From the NCBI GenBank assembly GCA_041484195.1, contig JBGPHC010000003.1, forward strand, positions 124,001 through 188,000: DNA of 64,000 bases. Direction: 5' to 3'. The notes under the pieces were generated by a model that had not been told where the DNA came from, ran no database searches, and saw only the letters and a list, made by a program, of their open reading frames with translations. Positions within the stretch are counted from its first letter, which is position 1, and each line of letters starts with the position of its first letter. The stretch comes from PSRI01 sp041484195 (GTDB lineage: Bacteria; Bacteroidota; Bacteroidia; Chitinophagales; Chitinophagaceae). A program made the position numbers and the translations under genes. Of this stretch, positions 32,673 through 42,229 are shown one piece after another.

Positions 32673-34622
32673 TTAATTTATTTTTCTTTTGTAAGATTGC
32701 CGGCTGCGTAAAAAATTTCCCTTCCAGTCCATTGTCCAGTCCTTATTGCTGGCAAGCCGTAAATAATATATCAAAACGGCCAGCTCCCTTCTCGTGATAT
32801 TGCGGTTAGGCCTGTAGTTATTAAGGAAATAAAATGATTCCCAGCGGCGACCGATGACTGAATTATCACCGAGTTCTGCGATGATATTGTTAGCTTTTAC
32901 ATTCAGGAGGCTATCCCCGGAAGCCTTGAAATACACTAAAAGCGTTTTGAAGGTTTCTTTGATCGTAAGATATCCGGTATCGGTTAATTTATCTGAAGGA
33001 AATTGCCGATCGTATTCTTTCATGGCTCTTCCCCATTCCCTGACACGGATCAGGCTGTCAGGATAAAAATAGGTCCGGTTTTCCCAATCTCCTGGTTTAG
33101 GTATTCCTTTCAGAATACCTGCCAAACTCACTCTTTGGATCGCTATGAAATTGGGATCCTCCGGATGCACATCCACAAAAGGCATGAGTATGCATTTTGA
33201 CTCCAGCAATAATTGTTGAATCTCGCGGATATTGGCTTGTCGCGGTTGTTTCTTTTTCTTCACACTTAGTGCGGCCAATGCTCCGGCAGCCTGGCCAGTC
33301 AGCAATACACATGGTTGCAATCGGGTGGCTCCATTCGCTATATTGGAGACAGAAATACCTTTTTCCGAAACCACGAGTCCATCAGTTCTTTCAGGAATGA
33401 GCGCTCCCAACGGAATATTAAATGAATTGACCCGGGGGAAACTTATTTTTGGAGAAAAGCTATTGGCGTCATGGTGGTGATCAACCGGGTAATCACCCAC
33501 TGCTATTCCGGTTCTGTATAATTTTTCTTTCTGGCTGTAAGGATTGATCAAATGATTTACATTCAATCTTGCCAGACCTCTTACCCTTCTTCCTTCCCGG
33601 TTATAGGGTATCAGCGCCAGTCTGTCTGTAGTTGGAAAATAATTGTCCATCAGGCCCAGGTTATAGAAGCCCAATTCAGTCTCGAGAAAATATACAAAAC
33701 CCAGGGTTTGATCTTTAGCGCGCTGGTAAAGCTTCAGCCTTTCAATGGGTTTTTCCTCAACTGCGTTCAGGTAATAATCATTTCCATGCGCAGGCCAGTT
33801 GATCATATAAAGGCTGTCGGGTAATTTTCCATAATCAAGCATCTTCCTGGCGCTTGCATTGTAGGATTTACCATCGGGACAGGGAGCATCGGTGCAACTA
33901 CAATAGTACTGTGTGGAGTCGTAGTTCAGGGGTTTGTATTTCTTTGCAGTGTCCGTTCCAAAATCCTTCAAAATAGCCACCCAGGTTAGGTCCTGGATAA
34001 TGGGGTTCTTACCTGGGGCCATGGATTCCTTTGAGTAAGCTTTGTCTTCCATGCCCAGGTCATAAGCGGCGCCGGCATCTGCAAATACGTCACCCAATTC
34101 CGTGGCATCGACAACGATCTTTGCTTTCACTTCCAGTGAATCATCCCAGAGGTTTACAAATAATACGCCCGTTACGGTATCGGCTGATTTCAATACTTTG
34201 TCGAAAAACCATCCATATTGAACCGACAACTTTTTTTCGGCTGCAACCATGGCTTTAAAAATGCTATCCCCAACCAATGGCTCAAAACAGGTTTCGCTTA
34301 CCCATCCGCTTGCGAGATCGTGGGTGCCATAGTGCTCGTACAGGTGTTGTCTGAATTCTTGCCAGATTCCGCTACGCAGAAGATTGTTTCCGTCTGTACA
34401 ACTCACTCCTCCGGCAGTCAACATTCCTCCCAGCCAGCCCGTCTGTTCCACGATCAGGGTCCTCACTCCCAGCCGGGCGCTTTGAATCCCTGCTGCCACT
34501 CCACTTGTACCACCTCCTACCACCAACACATCCGTATGGATTTTTTCAAATTTTGCAAATCCTGCAAGAGAAAAGAAAAGTTGGAAAATTGCGACCAGGA
34601 TTGGAACTTTCTTGGCAGGCAT
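32673..34622 (-). CDS. Exported FAD-dependent oxidoreductase
   Basis: This 649-residue protein has an N-terminal signal peptide (1-23) followed by the dinucleotide-binding loop VLVVGGGTSGVAAG (about 33-46) and the LIVEQTGWLGGMLTAGG segment of the FAD-oxidoreductase family PF12831. VVDATELGDVFADAGA and an FAD-binding end around NIANGATRLQPCVLLTGQAAGA are present. After about residue 490 there is a separate helical tail ending NRNITRRELAVLIYYL, which resembles an SLH-like repeat. Many exported members sit in polysaccharide-use or surface loci of Bacteroidota; the substrate is unknown. It stands alone. Confidence 0.85.
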   Translation of the reverse strand: MPAKKVPILVAIFQLFFSLAGFAKFEKIHTDVLVVGGGTSGVAAGIQSARLGVRTLIVEQTGWLGGMLTAGGVSCTDGNNLLRSGIWQEFRQHLYEHYGTHDLASGWVSETCFEPLVGDSIFKAMVAAEKKLSVQYGWFFDKVLKSADTVTGVLFVNLWDDSLEVKAKIVVDATELGDVFADAGAAYDLGMEDKAYSKESMAPGKNPIIQDLTWVAILKDFGTDTAKKYKPLNYDSTQYYCSCTDAPCPDGKSYNASARKMLDYGKLPDSLYMINWPAHGNDYYLNAVEEKPIERLKLYQRAKDQTLGFVYFLETELGFYNLGLMDNYFPTTDRLALIPYNREGRRVRGLARLNVNHLINPYSQKEKLYRTGIAVGDYPVDHHHDANSFSPKISFPRVNSFNIPLGALIPERTDGLVVSEKGISVSNIANGATRLQPCVLLTGQAAGALAALSVKKKKQPRQANIREIQQLLLESKCILMPFVDVHPEDPNFIAIQRVSLAGILKGIPKPGDWENRTYFYPDSLIRVREWGRAMKEYDRQFPSDKLTDTGYLTIKETFKTLLVYFKASGDSLLNVKANNIIAELGDNSVIGRRWESFYFLNNYRPNRNITRRELAVLIYYLRLASNKDWTMDWKGNFLRSRQSYKRKIN

Positions 34623-34704
34623 GCGAAACTTGATTTAGGCTCAAGATAAAGTTTTCATCCTAAAAAATTGAGGGATGATGTCTTATAAGGAAGACGCGGC
34701 TGCG

Positions 34705-34768
34705 CAGATTTACAGTGCCGCGGTCGTATTCAGGAATTAATGAAGGTCTCCCGACAATTGTAAATCTG
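34705..34768. repeat. Inverted repeat CAGATTTAC / GTAAATCTG in the 256-base gap upstream of the FAD oxidoreductase
   Basis: Two perfect 9-bp arms (34705-34713 and 34760-34768) are separated by 46 bases. They lie between the FAD oxidoreductase start and the ssb stop. Nothing else of note was seen in this gap. Confidence 0.5.
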
Positions 34769-34878
34769 AGTAAATGAGTATTCGCCCTTGAGTTTCCAAA
34801 ACAAAATTTCCATAAGTTGTCTGCAATTACAATGGTCGGCGCTCGAAGAAATATTGGCTTTCGGAAAAAGGTAAGCTA

Positions 34879-35304
34879 TTAAAATGGAAGGTCGTCAATG
34901 GGTTCGGAAAAATCCGCTGGTGCAGACTGGATGCCTCCTTGCGTTTCAGCGAGTGAAGGCGTATTGCTGCCCGTGCTTTCAGGCCTGCTCCCACTACCCA
35001 GCAACTGAATATTCGAAACCCTCATAGTAAGAGAGGCGCCTGGCGTTCCGTCATTTCTGAGGAAACTCCTCACTTCAGGACTCCCTTCTGCATATACCTG
35101 GGTCCCCTTTTTTAGATACGGAACAATACCCACCTTATCAGTCCAATAGGCGCAATCCACCCAGATAGTTTTCTCCTTTGGCTGACCAGAAGAATCTTTG
35201 AATTTCTCCTTATGTGCCACACTAAAATTGATGACATTCTTACCATTTACAGTATTCGTGACACAGTCTTTGCCAAGGTTTCCAATTACTTGCATCTTAA
35301 TCAT
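34879..35304 (-). CDS. ssb: Single-stranded DNA-binding protein
   Basis: This 141-residue SSB has an OB fold at residues 1-105 (MIKMQVIGNLGKD, INFSVAHKE, YAEGSPEVR) and a short flexible tail ending in the acidic tip EPIDDLPF. That tip recruits replication and repair proteins. Length and tail are normal for Bacteroidota. This may be one of several SSB paralogues, since the main replication SSB usually has a longer linker; its exact role is uncertain. Confidence 0.93.
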   Translation of the reverse strand: MIKMQVIGNLGKDCVTNTVNGKNVINFSVAHKEKFKDSSGQPKEKTIWVDCAYWTDKVGIVPYLKKGTQVYAEGSPEVRSFLRNDGTPGASLTMRVSNIQLLGSGSRPESTGSNTPSLAETQGGIQSAPADFSEPIDDLPF

Positions 35305-35470
35305 AGTATTTAGCTTTACTGGTGATAGAGCAAGTTAAATATTTATATGAAAAACTAATGGCAACATATTAACAGACATTCTGGCAGCAGAACGATATGG
35401 CATATTTATTGAACTAATGTTTAAACATCAAATCATTCGATTAGATTATTTCACCAATAAAAACTTGTTT

Positions 35471-36199
35471 ATGCCTGAATATATCAACTACAAGAGCTCA
35501 ACCAGAGGCCATGCAAACCATGGCTGGCTCGATTCTCATCATAGTTTCAGCTTTGCCGGATACTATGACCCCGAAAGAGTTCATTTCGGTGCCCTCCGGG
35601 TATTGAATGACGATATTGTTTCACCGGGAATGGGCTTTGGCACGCACCCTCATGACAATATGGAAATTGTTTCCATACCCCTGTCGGGTTCACTGGCACA
35701 TAAAGACTCCACGGGCAGGAGTGAGATCATTCGGACCGGAGAAGTACAGATCATGAGCGCGGGATCCGGCATTAGTCACAGTGAGTATAACGCCTCCCAG
35801 GAAGACAATGTCAATTTCCTTCAGATATGGGTATTCCCTAAGTCTCAAAATATAGAACCTCGCTACGAACAGAAGAAATTTCCCAAAGAAGACAGATTGA
35901 ATAAAATCCAGACTGTAGTGTCACCGGATACTAAAGATTCCGTCATTTGGATTAACCAGGATGCGTGGTTCTCGCTCGCTGACCTGGAAAAAGGGAAAGA
36001 GACTGAATATTCCCTGCGGAAATCCGGAAATGGTGTGTATGCTTTCATAATTGAAGGATCCATCAGCATAAATGGTCAGGTACTGAACAAGAGAGATGGC
36101 CTGGGCATAACAGGAAGCGAAAAATTAAGCATTGCCGCGAATAGCGATGCAGAATTGCTTTTGATTGAAGTACCCATGAAACTGGACTCAATAAAATAA
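35471..36199 (+). CDS. Pirin family protein (YhhW-type)
   Basis: This bicupin protein has 242 residues from ATG 35471 (MPEYINYKSSTRGHANHGWL). The metal-binding histidines of the N-terminal cupin are visible in GTHPHDNMEIVS and SGISHSEYN. The pirin phrases GWLDSHHSFSFAGYYDPERVHFGALRVLNDD are also present. Bacterial pirins include quercetin 2,3-dioxygenases, but the physiological substrate here is unknown. It is followed after 11 bases by a nitroreductase gene and then a YceI gene, a redox- and stress-related grouping. Confidence 0.92.
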   Translation: MPEYINYKSSTRGHANHGWLDSHHSFSFAGYYDPERVHFGALRVLNDDIVSPGMGFGTHPHDNMEIVSIPLSGSLAHKDSTGRSEIIRTGEVQIMSAGSGISHSEYNASQEDNVNFLQIWVFPKSQNIEPRYEQKKFPKEDRLNKIQTVVSPDTKDSVIWINQDAWFSLADLEKGKETEYSLRKSGNGVYAFIIEGSISINGQVLNKRDGLGITGSEKLSIAANSDAELLLIEVPMKLDSIK

Positions 36200-36210
36200 A
36201 ATTGAAATAG

Positions 36211-36795
36211 ATGAATATAGGGACCATAAAAGATTTTGAAATCCTGGACGCGATAAAGGACCGCAGAAGTATCAGGGCATTCTCGGATCAACCCGTTGAG
36301 CAAGAAAAAATAAAAGCCTTGTTTGAAGCAGCCCGATGGGCTCCCAGCACCATGAACGAACAGCCCTGGCAATATATCTACGCCACCAGGGAGGATGAAG
36401 GATTTTATCATTTAATCGGTGAAACCCTTATGCCGGGTAACCGCGTATGGGCATTAAAAGCACCCCTGCTCATTGTGAGCCTTGCCAGAAAAACATTTTT
36501 GGATAATGGTAGTCATAATGGCAGCGCCTTACATGATACAGGCATGGCCAATTTCGCATTGAGCCTGCAAGCCACCGAAATGGGATTATATACCCATATG
36601 ATGGGGGGCTTCGACCATAACCTGCTGAGAAAAAACCTGAATATTCCGGAAGACCTGCAACCTGTAGTGGTCATTGCGGCAGGATATCCTGGGGACTCGA
36701 ATGGTTTACCTGAAAATCTCAGGCAGAGAGAATTCAATATGAGAAGCAGGAAAAAACTGGGTGAATTTGTATCCAGACAACCACTCGATACCTGA
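36211..36795 (+). CDS. Nitroreductase family FMN oxidoreductase
   Basis: This 194-residue FMN-dependent enzyme has the family start DRRSIRAFSDQPVEQEKI, the FMN contact segment AARWAPSTMNEQPWQYI, and MGGFDHNLLRKNLNIPEDLQPVVVIAAGYPGD. Members reduce nitroaromatics, quinones or enones with NAD(P)H. It is 11 bases behind the pirin gene and likely co-transcribed with it. Confidence 0.9.
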   Translation: MNIGTIKDFEILDAIKDRRSIRAFSDQPVEQEKIKALFEAARWAPSTMNEQPWQYIYATREDEGFYHLIGETLMPGNRVWALKAPLLIVSLARKTFLDNGSHNGSALHDTGMANFALSLQATEMGLYTHMMGGFDHNLLRKNLNIPEDLQPVVVIAAGYPGDSNGLPENLRQREFNMRSRKKLGEFVSRQPLDT

Positions 36796-36881
36796 TTACC
36801 GTAAATATCATACGCCTGAGAGACTGAGCTATTTACGGAATCGCTCAAATTATTAAAACCAAAAACAAAACATAATCAACA

Positions 36882-37412
36882 ATGGCAACAACAAAATGGA
36901 TCATTGATACGACTCACAGCGAGATTGTTTTCAAAGCAAGGCATCTCATGATATCCAATGTGAGTGGGTCTTTCACAGAATTCAATTCAGAATTGGAAAC
37001 CGAAAATGAAGATTTCGAAAATGGTAAGCTGACATTTACAGCAAAAATTGATTCCATCACCACGGGCAATGATCAGAGAGACGGCCACCTGAAAAGCGAT
37101 GATTTTTTTAATGCGGAAAAATTCCCGGAATTGAAGTTCGAAGCAAAGGGACTCGCCAGGAAGAGTGAGGGTGAATATGAGATGGATGGCAATTTGACGA
37201 TCCGTGATATTACCAGGCCCGTTAAACTCCAGGTAGAATCATCTGGTGTAGTGAACGACCCATGGGGAAATGTCAGAACAGGATTTTCCGTGTCCGGCAA
37301 AATCAATCGTAAAGATTTTGGCCTCAAATGGGATGCAGTGTCTGAAACCGGCGGAATCATGCTCGGTGATGAAATCAAGCTGCAGGCAGAAGCACAATAT
37401 GTGAAACAATAA
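36882..37412 (+). CDS. YceI family protein
   Basis: This 176-residue lipocalin-like protein has the YceI pattern: WIIDTTHSEIVFKARHLMISNVSGSF at the start, then KLTFTAKIDSITTGNDQRDGHLKSDDFF, and DITRPVKLQV later. The fold binds long isoprenoid or lipid molecules. No signal peptide is present, so this copy is probably cytoplasmic. It ends the pirin-nitroreductase-YceI group and faces a convergent response-regulator gene across a shared terminator. Confidence 0.92.
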   Translation: MATTKWIIDTTHSEIVFKARHLMISNVSGSFTEFNSELETENEDFENGKLTFTAKIDSITTGNDQRDGHLKSDDFFNAEKFPELKFEAKGLARKSEGEYEMDGNLTIRDITRPVKLQVESSGVVNDPWGNVRTGFSVSGKINRKDFGLKWDAVSETGGIMLGDEIKLQAEAQYVKQ

Positions 37413-37443
37413 ATCGGGTTGCATCCTTTTTCATTGATACTAG

Positions 37444-37478
37444 AAAGGTCCCTTTCTTTGCGGGGCCTTTATCTTTTC
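37444..37478. terminator. Bidirectional terminator between YceI and the LytTR gene
   Basis: A 9-bp stem AAAGGTCCC / GGGGCCTTT (one T-G pair), loop TTTCTTTGC, is followed by ATCTTTT. It fills the gap between two convergent stops. Confidence 0.75.
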
Positions 37479-38194
37479 AGCAATTTGCTCTCCACCACTC
37501 TGCTCATTATTTCTCCTTTCAAATCCCGGCTGATCGGTATCCGATGCCGTCCTATGATGATCTCATTACCCTCTACGGCGTTAATCTTTTGTATCGAAAC
37601 GATAAAGGATTTGTGCACTTTGATGAATTGGTCCGCGGGCAATTGTTTTTCAATACCCCCCAGAGTCACATAAACAAGTATCTTATTATCCTGCGTATGG
37701 ATCGCTATATAATTCTGCAACGCTTCAACAAATAAGACGTCATTATGAAAAAGCTTCACATGCCTGTTATCTGTCTTTACAAAAAAATATGAAGGTTCAG
37801 GAGCCTGAGCAGGGGTCGTCACCGGTTTACCCAGCTGCTCTAGACGTGATTTTGCTTTCATGGCAGCTTTCAGGAAACGGTCGAATGAAATGGGTTTTAA
37901 CAGATAGTCAAGTACATTCAGTTCAAATCCTTCAATGGCATATTCAGAATAAGCAGTTGTGCAAATGACCAACGGCGGTTGTGCCAGGGATTTCAGGAAT
38001 TCAATACCCGTAATTTTGGGCATTTGAATGTCAAGAAACAAAAGATCCACCTGTTGACTGGTCATGATATCCATGGCCTTCAAGGGGCTATCGAAGTCTC
38101 CTGCCAGTCGCAGAAAATCTATTTCCTGAATATATTCTTTGAGTCCCTTCCGGGCCAATGGTTCATCGTCTATGATTACGCAATTCAGGATCAT
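37469..38194 (-). CDS. LytTR family response regulator
   Basis: This 241-residue two-domain regulator has a receiver domain (1-120) with the phospho-acceptor Asp55 in LLFLDIQMP and the conserved acidic pair at 9-10. A C-terminal LytTR DNA-binding domain (about 140-241) contains SYFFVKTDNRHVKLFHNDVLFVEALQNYIAIHT and FIKVHKSFIVSIQKI. It overlaps the upstream histidine kinase gene by four bases (ATGA), so the pair is coupled. Target genes are unknown. Confidence 0.94.
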   Translation of the reverse strand: MILNCVIIDDEPLARKGLKEYIQEIDFLRLAGDFDSPLKAMDIMTSQQVDLLFLDIQMPKITGIEFLKSLAQPPLVICTTAYSEYAIEGFELNVLDYLLKPISFDRFLKAAMKAKSRLEQLGKPVTTPAQAPEPSYFFVKTDNRHVKLFHNDVLFVEALQNYIAIHTQDNKILVYVTLGGIEKQLPADQFIKVHKSFIVSIQKINAVEGNEIIIGRHRIPISRDLKGEIMSRVVESKLLKR

Positions 38195-39228
38195 GAAAGT
38201 TGAAGTTTCAGGTTGATCTCAAATACACCATTGGCATCCTCAATCGTCAATTTATGCTGATCGGGATACAATAATTCCAGCCTTCTTTTCACATTGGCCA
38301 GTCCGATACCTCCAAGATCAGGCTCATTGGAGATTGCCCCGTTCTCCTTGGTATTGACCACGCTAAAATTAAAGAAACCATTTTCCCTGCTAGCTCTCAC
38401 ATCAATAGTATTCATTTGACGGGTATGGTGTGAGATATGTTTGAAAGCATTCTCCACGAATGGAACCAGCAGCAAAGGAACGATTGAAAAGCCGCTCAAA
38501 CCATCCCCCCAATCCAGATCAACCTGGTAATTATTCTCCTTCCTGATTTGCTGGAGCCTGATATAGTCCTTCAAATAGGCCAGTTCTTTTTCAATTGGGA
38601 TACGGTCGTTATTGCAATCATATAATTGATAGCGCAACAAGTCTGAAAACTGCAATAGTGTCTGGCGGGCGGAAGTATTTTGTTTGTCGATCAGGAAATA
38701 AATAGAATTCAGAGAATTGAAGAGAAAATGCGGATTGATCTGAGACTTTAGGAATTTCAATTCAGTTTCCGCCTTCTCCCTGGATATTTCAGTCAGCCTG
38801 CGCTGCGTAAGCATATAGTCAAAAAGTATTTTGGCGGCGGCTCCAGTACTTACCAGGAGGAATAATGGAATGATATTGTCGTAAATCCTGCCCTTGAAAT
38901 CATCAAACAGCGACATATTATAAAATGGCTCCAGCAACCTGCTGTTTATAAAAACCTTGAGCCAGCCAAACAAAAATATCAGCAGGACATATAAGCAGGA
39001 AAAAGCCAGATATTTCTTTTTATAAAGGAATTGGGGAATCAGCCAATAGTTAGTCATATACACCAGGCTGGCCAATACGGCAACCTTCACGGTCACTTCT
39101 TTCAAAGCAATTGATTTGGAGGGGAAGTCCTGGTACCGGAAAAAATACCAGCTCCCAAACAAAATGGACCAGAAGATCAGGTGATGCAGTTTGTATTTCC
39201 TTATGGTATCCAGGAATCTCATGCGCAA
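38191..39228 (-). CDS. LytS-type sensor histidine kinase
   Basis: This 345-residue membrane kinase has four N-terminal membrane segments (residues about 15-130) and a His_kinase domain with the phospho-accepting motif in INPHFLFNSLNSIYFLI. A degenerate HATPase follows, with VPLLLVPFVENAFKHIS and GIGLANVKRRLELLYP. It phosphorylates the LytTR regulator encoded directly downstream. There is no periplasmic sensor domain of note, so the signal is probably sensed in the membrane. Confidence 0.93.
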   Translation of the reverse strand: MRMRFLDTIRKYKLHHLIFWSILFGSWYFFRYQDFPSKSIALKEVTVKVAVLASLVYMTNYWLIPQFLYKKKYLAFSCLYVLLIFLFGWLKVFINSRLLEPFYNMSLFDDFKGRIYDNIIPLFLLVSTGAAAKILFDYMLTQRRLTEISREKAETELKFLKSQINPHFLFNSLNSIYFLIDKQNTSARQTLLQFSDLLRYQLYDCNNDRIPIEKELAYLKDYIRLQQIRKENNYQVDLDWGDGLSGFSIVPLLLVPFVENAFKHISHHTRQMNTIDVRASRENGFFNFSVVNTKENGAISNEPDLGGIGLANVKRRLELLYPDQHKLTIEDANGVFEINLKLQLS

Positions 39229-39583
39229 ATTAAAATTACAAAATCCCTTCCGTTAAATAGTTTACCTGAAATGATGCTCCTGCTTGACGAAATGCCGATT
39301 AATCAATTAAGAATTAAGAGCCTTCCGGCCGGGCAAAGACTTCCAGTGACTCGGAAGGTTCTTTCCAACCGCTTAGCCAAACCGGCTAAATGCCCTTCCC
39401 CCTTACCGATTGCTTATTCCCGATGTCATCTGCAGTTGCATTCCATTAGATTTGAACAAAAAGAAGCTCACTATAAAAGGACCTGTGTTTTGTTTAACTT
39501 TAAATAACTCATTCACGGTAACAGGTGGGCTTAAAATGACTCCAATCAGCCATATCTCAATTTAAGGTTGGAAAGTGCTTGTA
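39229..39583. other. 355-base divergent region between the LytS kinase and the TPR-kinase remnant
   Basis: A perfect hairpin TTAGCC / GGCTAA (39373-39389, loop AAACC) and a looser CCTTCCG / CGGAAGG repeat lie in the middle. No ORF and no convincing promoter pair was seen. Confidence 0.4.
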
Positions 39584-39994
39584 ATGAATAAAGTATCTGC
39601 CATATTGCTATGCTTCCTTCCTGCTTTCGTAGTTGGGCAGCCATCCCAAATAGACAGCCTGAAAAAAGCATTTTATACAGCAAAAGATACCGGACTTGTC
39701 AATTGTCTCAATTTGTTAGGAGCTGTTTATCCGGGAAAAAATACTGACTCTGCTCTCTTCCATGCTTACCAGGCACTCAATAAGGCAAAGGATATTCAAT
39801 TTAACACAGGTGTAGCAGACGCGTACCTGACCATTGGCTATGGCTATTTAACAAGAGCTGATTATAAAGCGGCAGAACAGAATCTAAGTTCTGCAATTGG
39901 CAGTGAATCACCCGTAATTATCAATGACCTGGTAAATGCTGATGGCAGTGCGGCGGGTACTGAAGTCATTATTACCATGTCAGTTGTAGAATAA
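39584..39994 (+). pseudogene. Collapsed TPR-histidine kinase: N-terminal TPR start joined to the kinase C-terminal tail
   Basis: The 136-residue product has a signal peptide (1-18) and the same N-terminal region as the two downstream kinases (QIDSLKKAFYTAKDTGLVNCLN), then about 1.5 TPR-like helix pairs (to about residue 108). It then passes directly into a tail, SPVIINDLVNADGSAAGTEVIITM. That tail aligns with the last 25 residues of the neighbouring kinases (SPVKIIDMVNPDGSAAGTEVIIKI and AVAINDLIGPDGNAAGTEVVIKI). The membrane helix, phospho-acceptor domain and ATPase domain are missing. This is an in-frame internal deletion of roughly 560 codons, with both ends kept and no stop introduced. It may still yield a small secreted protein; most simply it is a remnant. 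Confidence 0.82.
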
Positions 39995-40134
39995 GAATAC
40001 ATTTATGCCATATGAGACTGACGGAATCAAAATAGGAATTGTGTGCAAACCTGTCCCGAAATAAAAATATGATCATAGAACCTTTGTGCAGACTAAGGAA
40101 ATAAACTAGGCAAAATCAGGCTGAACAAATTGAC

Positions 40135-42219
40135 ATGTCAATCTTAAAACATATACTAATTCTCTATGCCCAGTTCATTTTAAGTGCAGCCTGTATTGGC
40201 CAAAATCAAAATTCAAATAGACAAAGAATTGACAGCTTGCAAAAAATACTTCCTTCCCTACGTGATTATGCCAAAATAGATTGCATCAATTCGCTATTCC
40301 GTTCCTATTATTGGATACTGAACGACTCTTTTAAACAATATGTAGATCCGGCTTTAAAAGAATCATTTAAATTAAATTATGCACATGGCATAGCAGAGGC
40401 GGAAAATAATAAAGCAATTTTGGAATTACGTCAGCGCAATTTAGCGGCGGCGGAGAAACTCTGCCGTGAATCATTGAAGTGGTATGAACGCAGTTCCAAT
40501 AAGACTACTATTGGCGGTACTTATTTGGCATTGGGCTACGTGCTTTATAATCAAGGTTTATTCGATGAATCGATCCTGTACCTTGAAAAAAGTTATGAAT
40601 CCAGTAAGAAAGCAGGGGATGAAATCAGAATGTTTCTATCTCTTGAACAAATTGGTTCATCTTATATGGAGCGTGGCAATTACGAAAAAGCCTTCCCTCT
40701 ATTTAAGGAGGCTCTTCAGTTGATATTGAAGCTAAATAATGATTTTTGGATAGTAGTTCATTTGGAACGATTAGGGGAATTGTATAGAAGGATTGAAGAT
40801 TACAGTACCGCCTTATCCTATTATAAGATGGCACACTTAAGAGTTAATTCAAGATCTACATTTGATTATTACGGGTTTGCCGAATTATACAGTCTCAATC
40901 AACAATACGACTCGGCAAGTTATTATTATAGTTTTCTTGATACTGCTAAACGCATGGATGCAAGGCTCCAAATCAGCCTTAGTGAATTTTTTTCTCTTCA
41001 GAAACAGTATGATAAAGCACTGAAGCACGCGCTAAGGGCATTACCTTACATCACAAAGTCGAACGAACGTCTCCTGGAAATGCGGGCCTTGTTAGACATT
41101 GCCAAAAATTATTCAGCAACTCAAAATGATGACTCGGCTCTCCATTATGCAACTGCCGGTTTGAAATTAGCAAGCCAAACAGGTGGAAGAGAATTCATGA
41201 TGGATGGATACAATATTCTCTATTCCATTTACGATCACAGGCATCGTACTGACAGTGCTTATTTTTATTACAGGCAATACATTACCATGAGAGATTTGAT
41301 CTTGTCCGATCAAATAAAAGGAAGACTTGCATCTTATAGTTATGAACAGAGAATCGAATTGTTGAATAAGGAAAAAGAAATTCAGGAGGCTAACCTTCAA
41401 AAGGCGTCCCTTTTGAAAAATATTTTCATCGCTGGAATATTGATTTTGTTCCTTCTGGCTGCTATTGTCTTCCGGATCATCGCCCTCAAACGCAAAAATG
41501 AAAAACTACGCCTGGAGCACGAATTGGATTTAAAACAGATCGAGAATGATATGACAAAAGCATCGCTACAACAACAAGCCACTGAACTCGAAATGCAAGC
41601 CCTGCGCGCTCAAATGAACCCTCACTTTATTTTTAATTCACTTAATTCCATCAACCGTTTTATTCTTCAAAACAACAGGGTACAGGCATCTGAATATCTT
41701 ACCAAATTTTCAAGACTCGTGCGACTTATTCTTCAAAACTCTCAGTCTGCTTTGATTTCACTGGATAGCGAACTGGAATCCCTCGAGCTATATCTTGAAT
41801 TGGAAGCACTTCGTTTCGATTATCGCTTTGCCTATAAGATTTCGATTGCCAGGGACCTTGATGTTTCAGCATTGAAAGTGCCTCCGCTGATCATTCAGCC
41901 TTATGCCGAAAATGCCATCTGGCATGGCCTGATGCAAAAAGAGGAAAAAGGGCAGCTTGATATCGAGTTATCCCAGGAAGGCGGGCATCTTGTAATAAAA
42001 ATAGGAGATAATGGGATTGGGCGAAAACAATCTGCCGCATTGTCCACAAAATCTGCCACCCTTCATAAATCCATGGGGCTCAGGATCACGGCCGACAGGA
42101 TTGCCATAATGCAAAATTCAAACGGAATGGATTCCCCTGTTAAGATAATTGATATGGTAAATCCGGATGGCAGCGCGGCAGGCACTGAGGTAATAATTAA
42201 AATTCCTTCAACTTATTGA
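40135..42219 (+). CDS. TPR-containing LytS-type histidine kinase (copy 1)
   Basis: This 694-residue protein has a signal peptide, a periplasmic TPR array (about 70-390, e.g. LALGYVLYNQGLFDESILYLEKSYESS) and one membrane helix near 425-449. A coiled coil follows, then a His_kinase domain with MNPHFIFNSLNSINRFI (about 494-510). The HATPase has PPLIIQPYAENAIWHGL (about 583) and DNGIGRKQS. It is 10 bases before a paralogue of the same architecture, and the two share a single LytTR regulator gene downstream. Ligands of the TPR domain are unknown. Confidence 0.93.
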   Translation: MSILKHILILYAQFILSAACIGQNQNSNRQRIDSLQKILPSLRDYAKIDCINSLFRSYYWILNDSFKQYVDPALKESFKLNYAHGIAEAENNKAILELRQRNLAAAEKLCRESLKWYERSSNKTTIGGTYLALGYVLYNQGLFDESILYLEKSYESSKKAGDEIRMFLSLEQIGSSYMERGNYEKAFPLFKEALQLILKLNNDFWIVVHLERLGELYRRIEDYSTALSYYKMAHLRVNSRSTFDYYGFAELYSLNQQYDSASYYYSFLDTAKRMDARLQISLSEFFSLQKQYDKALKHALRALPYITKSNERLLEMRALLDIAKNYSATQNDDSALHYATAGLKLASQTGGREFMMDGYNILYSIYDHRHRTDSAYFYYRQYITMRDLILSDQIKGRLASYSYEQRIELLNKEKEIQEANLQKASLLKNIFIAGILILFLLAAIVFRIIALKRKNEKLRLEHELDLKQIENDMTKASLQQQATELEMQALRAQMNPHFIFNSLNSINRFILQNNRVQASEYLTKFSRLVRLILQNSQSALISLDSELESLELYLELEALRFDYRFAYKISIARDLDVSALKVPPLIIQPYAENAIWHGLMQKEEKGQLDIELSQEGGHLVIKIGDNGIGRKQSAALSTKSATLHKSMGLRITADRIAIMQNSNGMDSPVKIIDMVNPDGSAAGTEVIIKIPSTY

Positions 42220-42229
42220 TTAAAAAACA

